Of a stretch of 33,345 nucleotides of DNA, positions 1-6,691 are shown piece by piece (within the stretch, counting starts at the first letter, position 1; each line of letters starts with the position of its first letter). Below the pieces are notes generated by a model that was not told where the DNA came from, made no database searches, and worked only from the letters and a program-made list of their open reading frames with translations. The position numbers and the translations under genes are program-made. This stretch comes from a virus, in the IMG/VR virus record IMGVR_UViG_3300044846_001967, positions 1 through 33,345 of that record. One strand, given 5' to 3'.

Positions 1-122
1 AGCGCAGTTGCCGTGAGTCCTGTTTTGATTTCAGTGAGCGCATCCTTTAGGCCACCGAGGGCGCCCATAGCATCCGCCAAACCTGCTAAGGCCTGTAATT
101 GTTGTATGTTTTTTAGTGTATC
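1..122. repeat. Terminal overlap, left copy
   Basis: Same sequence as 33224-33345 with three substitutions, at window positions 8, 9 and 17. It lies inside the tape-measure gene, and fusing the two copies keeps the reading frame. This is best read as the overlap of a circular or circularly permuted genome. Confidence 0.93.
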
Positions 123-1043
123 CTTATCCTCGACTCCCAATAGTTGCATGGTAGATACCACTCCCTGAACACCTCGGGTAGCCAATTCACCTGCACGGGC
201 AAATGCTTTTCCGAAATTTTCCACGGCGCTCCCTGCGGTTGCTTGAATCACTGCCTTTGTATCCTGCATCCTGTCTCTCAATTCCCCTGCCCTCGTTGCC
301 AGTGCTTGGAATCTCGGGTCCGCCTCATCCATGTTCATCATCTCCTGAGTCAATTTTCTTAACTCGGCTTTGAGATTGGTTACGGCGCCCTCATAGTTAC
401 CTACATTCCTGTAGTTATCCCCCACAACTTTGTCAAGGGATTTGAGTTGTTTATCCATTTTTTGAGCCTCCGCAGTGGTCTCAAAGTATTGTTGGGATAG
501 ATTGTTGTATTCGGCGCTATTTCGTTTGCCTGATTGCTCCAATTTGAGTAACTCGGCGCCTAATTGCTTTGACTCGTTTTTCAGGTCTCTCGCTTTCTTT
601 TCTAATTGCTTGTATGCGTTGCCCTCATTCTCAGCAATCTTAGCGAGTTTGGCCTGTTCCTGAGCCTGTTTTTTTGCAGCCTGTTCCTGAGCCTGTCTCG
701 CTTTGAGTTGAGCCTGTTCAGTTTTCAATCTTTGCTGCGCTATTTTTTCCTTTTCCTGCTCGGCCTTTGCGATTTGTTGGTCGGCCTGTGCTTTCATTTT
801 TTCAATCTTAACCGATTCGGTCATTAATTGATTGGCCTGTTTCGTAGCGTTGATAAACTCGTTTACTGATTTTGTCGAGTCAAATTTCGCACCCCCGAGT
901 GATGATTTCATGGATTGAGCGATACCCTTAAACTCGGCATCGAGTTGATTCAGTTGCTCAATAGTTTTTTGTGCTGATTGGCGTATCCCCTCAAAAATAT
1001 CCTCTTTGTCAAATAGGTCGCTGCTACTTATTTTCTTGGCCAT
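1..1043 (-). CDS. Tape measure protein, N-terminal part (continues at 33345)
   Basis: The first 347 codons of the tail-length ruler, which also acts as a scaffold for tail-tube assembly. The ATG at 1043 overlaps the end of the preceding tail-chaperone frame by 20 nt, a usual tight arrangement. The frame is open to the window edge and continues without a break into the frame at 33345 once the 122-nt overlap is removed, giving about 1128 residues in all. Residues about 75-130 are Gln/Ala/Lys/Glu-rich with repeated QAQEQA-like segments and should form coiled coil. The family is recognised by position after the chaperone, length, coiled coil and the C-terminal half. It carries no start of its own near the window edge, so a gene caller that does not treat the sequence as circular may miss it. 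Confidence 0.9.
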   Translation of the reverse strand, partial: MAKKISSSDLFDKEDIFEGIRQSAQKTIEQLNQLDAEFKGIAQSMKSSLGGAKFDSTKSVNEFINATKQANQLMTESVKIEKMKAQADQQIAKAEQEKEKIAQQRLKTEQAQLKARQAQEQAAKKQAQEQAKLAKIAENEGNAYKQLEKKARDLKNESKQLGAELLKLEQSGKRNSAEYNNLSQQYFETTAEAQKMDKQLKSLDKVVGDNYRNVGNYEGAVTNLKAELRKLTQEMMNMDEADPRFQALATRAGELRDRMQDTKAVIQATAGSAVENFGKAFARAGELATRGVQGVVSTMQLLGVEDKDTLKNIQQLQALAGLADAMGALGGLKDALTEIKTGLTATA

Positions 1044-1623
1044 TTTGCATTTTGTTAATTCGTTTATATTCGTCTAATAGCGTAAAGTATTCCCCTGCGC
1101 TTATCTCCTTTGCCCGTATAAAATACCCTACAAATTTTGACAAGTGTACCAATGTTTGCTCAATCGACATTCCGTGGCCGCTATTGCTTAACATTATTTT
1201 GAGATTTTCTTCCTCTATCTCTAACAAAGTTAGTGAGAATTTGTCTTTTTTGATGATATATTCGAGTTCAATATCCGCTTTCTTTTTCAGGACCTTGAGT
1301 AATTCGATGTATTGTTTGTTCAGTCCATACCTTTGCAGGTATTTATCATATATTTTTTCCCATGCAAGTGCATCATTTTGCTCATCACCTGTGCCATCAA
1401 TTCGGGTATGCGTTAAATCACCCTCGAGGCATCTCATCCAATTATACAACGGCAGGTCATCAACTGATTGATAATACCCTGATGATTTCGTGTCGGTATT
1501 TTTCGGCGATTTCCTTGGTGACCTTTTCCAAATTTTCCTCAGTAAGGCCGATAATGTTTTCGCCATACTTGTAAAATAAATTGTCCTGTTCGCCTTGTTG
1601 ATTTGTTTTGATTGGGTCCGCAT
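1024..1623 (-). CDS. Tail assembly chaperone second frame (GT-like), probably reached by frameshift
   Basis: An open frame that overlaps the last 164 nt of the chaperone gene and ends 20 nt inside the tape-measure start. Only the part after about residue 42 looks protein-like: SGYYQSVDDLPLYNWMRC, then WEKIYDKYLQRYGL and a helical stretch. I recall similar LPLYNW proteins before tape measures of Bacteroidota phages. The order chaperone, overlapping second frame, tape measure is that of lambda G/GT. The frames differ by +1 (equal to -2), and a run of five A at 1499-1503 would allow a -2 slip. The coordinates give the maximal open frame; independent starts at 1566 or 1437 are possible. Confidence 0.7.
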   Translation of the reverse strand: MRTQSKQINKANRTIYFTSMAKTLSALLRKIWKRSPRKSPKNTDTKSSGYYQSVDDLPLYNWMRCLEGDLTHTRIDGTGDEQNDALAWEKIYDKYLQRYGLNKQYIELLKVLKKKADIELEYIIKKDKFSLTLLEIEEENLKIMLSNSGHGMSIEQTLVHLSKFVGYFIRAKEISAGEYFTLLDEYKRINKMQNGQENK

Positions 1624-1930
1624 CTATCTCAATATAATTTTTGTAAATGTAAATAATCATCGATTTGTAAAACTCCCCAGTGTCTCTCAACGTGTACGGA
1701 GTCCCTGCGACTTTTTCAGGATTCATCATCTCGGTCCACTCCGAATAATACCCGATTATGTCACCATCCGAGTCGATGCCTTTTTCAAAAAGTTGGTCGT
1801 TTCGGATGAGGTCGAGAATGTAATTTTTGAAATCAGGGTCGCTAAAAGTTTGGCGCCAAAATATTTCCTCCGTGAGTAGGTTTACCTTGCGTAATTGGGT
1901 CCCTAAAATCGTGTCCATGAGTGATGCCAT
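1460..1930 (-). CDS. Tail assembly chaperone (G-like)
   Basis: A 156-residue acidic, mostly helical protein lying between the major tail protein and the tape measure, where siphoviruses encode the chaperone that coats the tape measure before tube assembly. I chose ATG 1930 over a TTG at 1936, because a TAnnTTTG promoter box at 1934-1941 places the transcript start at about 1930. ATG 1918 is another option. Internal segments such as WTEMMNPEKVAGTPYTLRDT and FYKSMIIYIYKNYIEIDADP look like real coding sequence. Function is inferred from position and from the overlapping second frame; no catalytic motif is visible. Confidence 0.75.
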   Translation of the reverse strand: MASLMDTILGTQLRKVNLLTEEIFWRQTFSDPDFKNYILDLIRNDQLFEKGIDSDGDIIGYYSEWTEMMNPEKVAGTPYTLRDTGEFYKSMIIYIYKNYIEIDADPIKTNQQGEQDNLFYKYGENIIGLTEENLEKVTKEIAEKYRHEIIRVLSIS

Positions 1931-1933
1931 GCT

Positions 1934-1941
1934 CAAAGATA
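1934..1941 (-). promoter_or_regulatory. Bacteroidota-type -7 box (TATCTTTG) of the tail operon
   Basis: A perfect TAnnTTTG match directly upstream of the chaperone ATG. The -33 region is TTTC about 20 nt upstream, inside the conserved end of intergenic repeat copy A. The expected transcript start falls on or next to the ATG, so this mRNA may be leaderless. Confidence 0.5.
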
Positions 1942-1957
1942 GTCATTTTTTTTGCCC

Positions 1958-2070
1958 CTCGGAAACCCTATGCCACATAGCGAAACGCGTTTCTCCAAAT
2001 TTTAATACTTGGATATAGCAAAAGGGGTAAAGTCGCTTAAATCGCACGAAATAGGCCTCAAATCGCATTT
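1958..2070 (-). repeat. Intergenic regulatory repeat, copy A
   Basis: One of three long copies (A, B and C) that align without gaps over about 110 nt at roughly three quarters identity by hand count. On the minus strand it reads, in order: an 11-nt periodic part with GCGATTTAA, a CTTTACCCC block, an AT-rich block ending GGAG, then GCGTTTCG and a small dyad CTATG-TGG-CATAG, then TTTCCGAGGGG. It sits between the tail-tube terminator and the promoter of the tail operon. Confidence 0.8.
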
Positions 2071-2081
2071 GCCATTTTGGC

Positions 2082-2147
2082 TATTTTTTCAGTTTTTAGC
2101 CTGATTTTATGCCGTATTTTTTCAGTTTTTACCCTGATTTTATGTCG
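2082..2147. repeat. 33-nt tandem repeat, two units
   Basis: Units 2082-2114 and 2115-2147 match except at two bases. They are T-rich on the plus strand and lie between the terminator and repeat copy A. Role unknown; possibly part of the upstream promoter region. Confidence 0.8.
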
Positions 2148-2180
2148 CAAATACCTCCTAAATTGGCGACAAAATTTACA

Positions 2181-2206
2181 AAAAAAGGGGAGCAAATCGC
2201 CCCCCT
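2181..2206 (-). terminator. Intrinsic terminator after the major tail protein
   Basis: On the minus strand a stem of about 7-8 bp (AGGGGGGC with GCTCCCCT, one G-T pair) around a GATTT loop, followed by a run of T, 25 nt after the stop of the tail-tube gene. It separates the head/tail-tube unit from the tail operon. Confidence 0.85.
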
Positions 2207-2231
2207 TTCGGTAGTAGATTGAGTTCAAAAA

Positions 2232-3134
2232 TTACACCGCAGTGAAAGTCAATGAACCTGTGAAACCTGCTTTTGTCACACTCAAAGTGTATGAGTCACC
2301 TGTAACCAATGCCGACAATAAAATGTACGTTCCATCGGTAGGCTCACTTACCGCAGTGATTGTAAATGGTGCAGCGTTGGTATTGTCATACAAATCGAAA
2401 TCGGCTAATACCGCCCCTTTGAATTTCAACGGATTCAATGCAGTTCCGTAGTCAAATGTCGCATCAACTTGGATGGATGTATTTGCTACCTGAACAGGAT
2501 TGATTAGATTCACGTCAAGTAAACCTTTCAAGTCATTGAAATTTTGAGATGCCTCATCCGCAGTAATCATCCACAAAGTTGACTCGTCAAAATAACGATT
2601 CCAATCAAATCCTAACATGATTTTTTGGATAGTTGAATCAGTCGCAAACATCAATTTAGGGTCCCATGATTGGTTATCCACAGGGATTGGGTACAAGTAG
2701 TTGCCTACCTTGCTACCAATTAATGACCCGTTGATGTCTACCACGTAGATACCAAAATCAACACATCGACCGCTTGACAATTTACCTAAAAATTGAGGGG
2801 TAGAATCATACGCCCACAACTCACCTGTAAATGAGCGCTTTCCTTGACGTAGGTAAGCCATACGCCCTGAATTTGCCTCCTCGAAAATCGTATCCGCTTT
2901 TGGTAATTCAACGTTTTCAAACGTTGGTAACGGGTACCATCTTTGAGATTCATCCGTCTCGTTGATTAAGTTTGCCCATACAGGTAAAGCCGCTTGTAAA
3001 TCGATTCGATTATACGCACCTGCGTTGTCCTGTAAAGGGACTAAAATTAATTTGCTTGTCACTGATTGCAGTGGTAAGCAATTCGGTCTCCCAGTGTTTG
3101 ATAGACCCATATCGCAATTACATCCTATTGCCAT
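2232..3134 (-). CDS. Major tail (tube) protein with C-terminal Ig-like domain
   Basis: A 300-residue structural protein between the head-tail joining genes and the tail chaperone, the normal place for the siphovirus tube protein. It starts MAIGCNCDMGLSNTGRPNC, a Cys-rich N-terminus that I associate with tail proteins of Bacteroidota phages. Residues to about 205 form the presumed tube domain. The last 85 or so (from NPLKFKGAV, through SYTLSVTKAGFTGSLTFTAV) read as a beta-sandwich, a common surface decoration on tube proteins. The ATG at 3134 has an A-rich upstream region without Shine-Dalgarno. A strong terminator follows. Confidence 0.8.
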   Translation of the reverse strand: MAIGCNCDMGLSNTGRPNCLPLQSVTSKLILVPLQDNAGAYNRIDLQAALPVWANLINETDESQRWYPLPTFENVELPKADTIFEEANSGRMAYLRQGKRSFTGELWAYDSTPQFLGKLSSGRCVDFGIYVVDINGSLIGSKVGNYLYPIPVDNQSWDPKLMFATDSTIQKIMLGFDWNRYFDESTLWMITADEASQNFNDLKGLLDVNLINPVQVANTSIQVDATFDYGTALNPLKFKGAVLADFDLYDNTNAAPFTITAVSEPTDGTYILLSALVTGDSYTLSVTKAGFTGSLTFTAV

Positions 3135-3167
3135 TTTTTCTAAGTTTTTTAAAGTAAATAAATTTTG

Positions 3168-3857
3168 TTAACATATACAATTCGCCTTGTATTTCACTAA
3201 CCTGATACGCAATTCAACCCCACTCAAATTGGCATCAAGGATGTTCGCAAACATCCCATCTCGTTGCTCAGTTCCAAATCGGCTAAAGGTTATCAATTCG
3301 TAGTCATCATATCGAACAAATCGCGCATCATTCTCCACGCTATTCAGGAACTCATAGCATAATTTTTCCATCGGATACATGACCTTTTCCCTATGGTCCG
3401 CAGTGTAAAATTGGGCGGCATTGGTTTCATCTAAGAAAAACACTCGTATATCAGCCTCAAAATCGTATGAACTTTCCATCCCAAATTTTCTCATCCTGAT
3501 TACCTCCAATAACCACACTAATGGTAATTTGGCGCTCAGGTTATTTCCTGCGATGGTCCACTCTCGATTTGTGGCTAATTGGGTCCCTGTAATCCAAAAC
3601 GGCTCGGGTAGTGTTATCACCCCCTCAAGGTCATTTTGATTTGTTGGGTCCAATGGGAGCCATGTGATGTACTCATCATACACGATGGTAACGATTCGAT
3701 ACAAATCACCATTGGAATCCTCCACGATTTGTCCGACTCTCATCCATTTGGTATTACAAATGTCGGTCCGATTATTCACCACATCGTACACGCCATACAC
3801 CGAGTTATCGATGGATGTACAAATCCCTTTGATGATATTTGATACCTCGTTTGTCAT
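3168..3857 (-). CDS. Probable tail completion / tail terminator-type protein
   Basis: A 229-residue protein between the gp6-like connector and the tail-tube gene, where head-tail joining and tail-terminator proteins are encoded. ATG 3857 overlaps the connector stop as ATGA, which is why I preferred it to an upstream TTG in the same frame. It contains LPLVWLLEVIRMRKFG and DFEADIRVFFLDE segments and ends in a short C-terminal NCIC. I assign the role from position only; no diagnostic motif is visible. Confidence 0.6.
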   Translation of the reverse strand: MTNEVSNIIKGICTSIDNSVYGVYDVVNNRTDICNTKWMRVGQIVEDSNGDLYRIVTIVYDEYITWLPLDPTNQNDLEGVITLPEPFWITGTQLATNREWTIAGNNLSAKLPLVWLLEVIRMRKFGMESSYDFEADIRVFFLDETNAAQFYTADHREKVMYPMEKLCYEFLNSVENDARFVRYDDYELITFSRFGTEQRDGMFANILDANLSGVELRIRLVKYKANCIC

Positions 3858-5116
3858 ATCCAATATGCCATTAGTTTCTCCCTCCCGTTATACTGAGTGA
3901 TGTCCCCTACACCCACATAATCAAGTTCAAACGTACAGGCGCCGTCTCCATCATTCAGGATTCCGAATGTATCCCCGACCTTGTATCCTGTACCCTGATT
4001 ATTTAACTGCACCAATATGAAATCCACCTCACCATTCAGGATGTTTGCCACCATGAATGTCGCATCCTGATTCCCTGCATCTATGGTCAAAGTATCCCCT
4101 ACCTGATAGTTGATGCCTCCATCAAAAATCGTCATGGATAGGACCCCACCTGCGCCATCATCCTGTATATTTACGATACATCCACTACCTGCGCCGCCAG
4201 TGGTAGGGATTTGAGTTCCCGTGGTGTATCCCGTTCCTGCAGTGAGTAACGTTTGCCCCACGATTTCACCTATCCCCTGAGCCGTGTATATGATTTTTAA
4301 ACCTGACCCTGTGATGATTTGAGTCGCCGTGTCGATGGTCAAAGTTGCATCGTCATTTCCATCTAAAATGGTAACGATGTCGCCTACCTTGTACCCATCC
4401 CCTCCGTTCACTATTGTGATGGTATTCACGCCGCCTGAGCCGTCATCAGTGTAGTCGATAATCATACCTGTACCTGACCCACCTGAAACCGACACGCCGT
4501 TGTTTGATGCGTATCCTGTACCTGCTGAGTTTACACTCGCAGTCAGTACGAATCCTGACAAAGGAGTCGGAGTCACATTGGATGCGCCCGTGTATCCTGT
4601 TCCTGCGTTTGTGATGGTGATTTCGCCGTCAATGGCTTGGCCTAATGGCATATCATTCCAATGCAGGAAAATGTAGTCACGAATCGCAGTAAAGGTCTTA
4701 ATGGCCGTATTGTATCGCGTATACATCAACGTGGTTAATGTAGTGGTTTGCTTGGATAGTTCGCTCCGTGCGATGGTGTTCCCAAAGGGAGTCATCATGT
4801 TCATCAGGTCCTTTGAATACTCAAAGTAAATGAATCCGATTAGCATCTCCTTGATACCATCCGAAACCAACATCCTGTAGAGATACACATCCTCCGCAAA
4901 TGGATTGAATAAAAAAGTAAAGTTAGGCGATTTGGGTACGTACTGACCGCCCACAAGGTGTAGGTCGTTGTAAAATTCCGTGTACAAGGTCGCCCCGAAA
5001 AGTTCCCTCAGGTACGTAGGCTCATATTTGTCTATGTATGCCTGTAGTTTGTTTGCATCGTATATACCCGTATGCAGTTCGTATTTACCCGTAAAATCGC
5101 CTATACTTACTATCAT
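3854..5116 (-). CDS. Head-tail connector (gp6-like) with inserted glycine-rich beta repeats
   Basis: A 420-residue protein. Residues 1-160 are helical and resemble the adaptor that docks beneath the portal, with segments such as DKYEPTYLRELFGATLY and LIGFIYFEY. The last 20 or so (DITQYNGREKLMAYWI) resemble the usual C-terminal end of this family. Between them, residues about 163-403 are Gly/Thr/Asp-rich beta repeats with recurring GTGY, GYKVGD or NYQVGD, and DGxGGV units; two long units of about 75-90 residues can be lined up. Such adaptors are normally about 170-200 residues, so the insert is unusual. The stop overlaps the next start (ATGA) and the start overlaps the preceding gene. Confidence 0.7.
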   Translation of the reverse strand: MIVSIGDFTGKYELHTGIYDANKLQAYIDKYEPTYLRELFGATLYTEFYNDLHLVGGQYVPKSPNFTFLFNPFAEDVYLYRMLVSDGIKEMLIGFIYFEYSKDLMNMMTPFGNTIARSELSKQTTTLTTLMYTRYNTAIKTFTAIRDYIFLHWNDMPLGQAIDGEITITNAGTGYTGASNVTPTPLSGFVLTASVNSAGTGYASNNGVSVSGGSGTGMIIDYTDDGSGGVNTITIVNGGDGYKVGDIVTILDGNDDATLTIDTATQIITGSGLKIIYTAQGIGEIVGQTLLTAGTGYTTGTQIPTTGGAGSGCIVNIQDDGAGGVLSMTIFDGGINYQVGDTLTIDAGNQDATFMVANILNGEVDFILVQLNNQGTGYKVGDTFGILNDGDGACTFELDYVGVGDITQYNGREKLMAYWI

Positions 5117-5433
5117 TTTTTACCCTTTAGATTTGCTATTCCTTTGCGCATAAAGATTTTCAGCAATTCGCCAGTGACCCTCCAAATGGTACCCTTAGGC
5201 ATAGTCGGATTCACACCCGTTGCGATTGCCTCATACTCTTTTTTGTCATCGATTTCCACCTCGATTGAGAATCTATCCTCGGTCTTTTCCACGTGGATGT
5301 CGACTCGTTTTGAATCTAAATCCGCAGTGAATCCGTCCTCGGTTTTTTTGATTTCCAAATCAACATTTGGGGTATCAATTATGACGTCTACATTTTTCGC
5401 TTTTCGACCACGTTTTTTGATTTCCTGTGCCAT
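5113..5433 (-). CDS. Small head-proximal protein with an internal repeat, unknown function
   Basis: A 106-residue charged protein between the capsid and connector genes. The N-terminus is basic (KKRGRKAK). Two consecutive beta-like units follow, VDLEIKKTEDGFTADLD and VDIHVEKTEDRFSIEVE, which look like an internal duplication, and then a tail with NPTMPKGTIWRVTGELLKIF. The position suggests a head or neck component, for example a capsid-associated protein, but no family is recognised. The stop region overlaps the connector start by 4 nt. Confidence 0.7.
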   Translation of the reverse strand: MAQEIKKRGRKAKNVDVIIDTPNVDLEIKKTEDGFTADLDSKRVDIHVEKTEDRFSIEVEIDDKKEYEAIATGVNPTMPKGTIWRVTGELLKIFMRKGIANLKGKK

Positions 5434-5466
5434 GTGAGTGAGATTAAATTTGTATTTCAGTTAGTA

Positions 5467-6666
5467 TTATAATGCAGCGATTGCAGTTGTAAAGTCACCT
5501 GTTACGAAAGCGGTCACATCGTTTTGCTTAACGAATGAACACAAACGTGCCTCAGCCAAGATTGAAACCATGTTCCGAGCGAAATCGTCACCCTCATATC
5601 CTACCTGAATGTTTACACCCTCGCGTACACGTACGTTGAATTTTGTAAAGTCACCAACAAGGAAATTATCTGCAGCGATGTTCGTGGATGAAATGATTAC
5701 CAATCCGCTTAACTGCATGTTAGGCGCCATGCCTACTGCAAAGTTTGGATATGTGTACTCACCTGTAGTGGTTTTTGTCATCTCAATTCGAGCCACATCA
5801 TCAGGATGTAAAACGATATGAGTTGGGGTAAAGTTAGCGCCCTCAATTTGAGCCTTAGCCACTCGTAATACATCGATTACCGATGGATTCGTAACTGCAC
5901 CTGCGAATATACCTGCGGCCCATGGAGTCGCTTGGTTGATAACTCCGTCAATGTTGTTACCTGCGCCGTTTCCGTTCAATAATTGGTCATCCATATTTTG
6001 CTCGATTGACAACATCAAATCGTTGTTGATTTCAGCCTGAACAAATGAAAGGTCACCTAACATCTCTTTGGAAACTTTGATGAATCCTGCTACCTTTTTA
6101 ACGGCTACGGATACCTCAGTGTATTGTACTTGTCCGTTCGCTTTTGTACCTGCCTCATTGATGAATCCTGTAGTGGATTGAGTATCCTGAGCGATATAAG
6201 TCACGAATTTGCTTGACGTAGTACCCACGTTTGAAATCTCCATGATTCGGCGGATAGGTCGAGCGATTTTGTTTACCCCTGCCTCTAAAGTTGTTAGGGC
6301 ATAAGTTCCCGTATAGTCACCAGTGATGGTAGTGTCGGTTTTCACATCCATGTTGAATTTGTTTCCTTTTTCGATTGAGTCAAGGATTTCAGCATGTTTT
6401 GCAGCCACCTCCATACGGATAGCCTGAGAAATGTTTGCAGCAACTTTCTCATTAGATTTTTTTGCAGTTTCTTTTACTGCCTCGAGGTTAGCCTCGAATT
6501 TTGCGATAGCGCTCTCGATTGCTGCGCTTTTTTCCTCAAGTGAGTTTAATTTGCTTAACTCGCTTTTGATTGAGTTGATGTCCTCGGATGTAGCCATCCC
6601 TTTTGTTTTTTCAGCAAATAGTCCGTTCAATTTTTCGACTACCTGCTCAGGTGTTAAATTTTCCAC
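5467..6666 (-). CDS. HK97-fold major capsid protein
   Basis: A 399-residue protein following the protease. Residues about 1-105 are helical and rich in Lys/Glu/Ala, like the scaffold-like delta domain removed by the protease. From about residue 115 the HK97-type body begins (SNVGTTSSKFVTYIAQDTQ, FINEAGTKANGQVQYTEV, VKKVAGFIKVSKEMLGDL). The C-terminal part includes TPTHIVLHPDDVARIEMTK and a VNIQVGYEGDDFARNMVSIL ending typical of the family. The start is GTG at 6666, preceded by an AT-rich leader with no Shine-Dalgarno. It builds the icosahedral shell. Confidence 0.93.
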   Translation of the reverse strand: MENLTPEQVVEKLNGLFAEKTKGMATSEDINSIKSELSKLNSLEEKSAAIESAIAKFEANLEAVKETAKKSNEKVAANISQAIRMEVAAKHAEILDSIEKGNKFNMDVKTDTTITGDYTGTYALTTLEAGVNKIARPIRRIMEISNVGTTSSKFVTYIAQDTQSTTGFINEAGTKANGQVQYTEVSVAVKKVAGFIKVSKEMLGDLSFVQAEINNDLMLSIEQNMDDQLLNGNGAGNNIDGVINQATPWAAGIFAGAVTNPSVIDVLRVAKAQIEGANFTPTHIVLHPDDVARIEMTKTTTGEYTYPNFAVGMAPNMQLSGLVIISSTNIAADNFLVGDFTKFNVRVREGVNIQVGYEGDDFARNMVSILAEARLCSFVKQNDVTAFVTGDFTTAIAAL

Positions 6667-6691
6667 GTTATTATGTGTTAAAGTTATGCAA

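Noticed and set aside
1-122. Terminal copies as true direct terminal repeats of the virion DNA
   Set aside because: The overlap falls inside a coding gene, is about the length of an assembly k-mer and contains population-type mismatches, so an assembly overlap is more likely.
971-1471. 166-codon plus-strand frame opposite the tail chaperone
   Set aside because: Antisense shadow of the chaperone and its second frame; composition is unlike a protein of this phage.
1947-2069. 41-codon minus-strand frame in repeat copy A (starts MRFEAYFVRF)
   Set aside because: The same frame in copies B and C contains stop codons, and the substitutions do not favour third positions, so conservation is at the DNA or RNA level.
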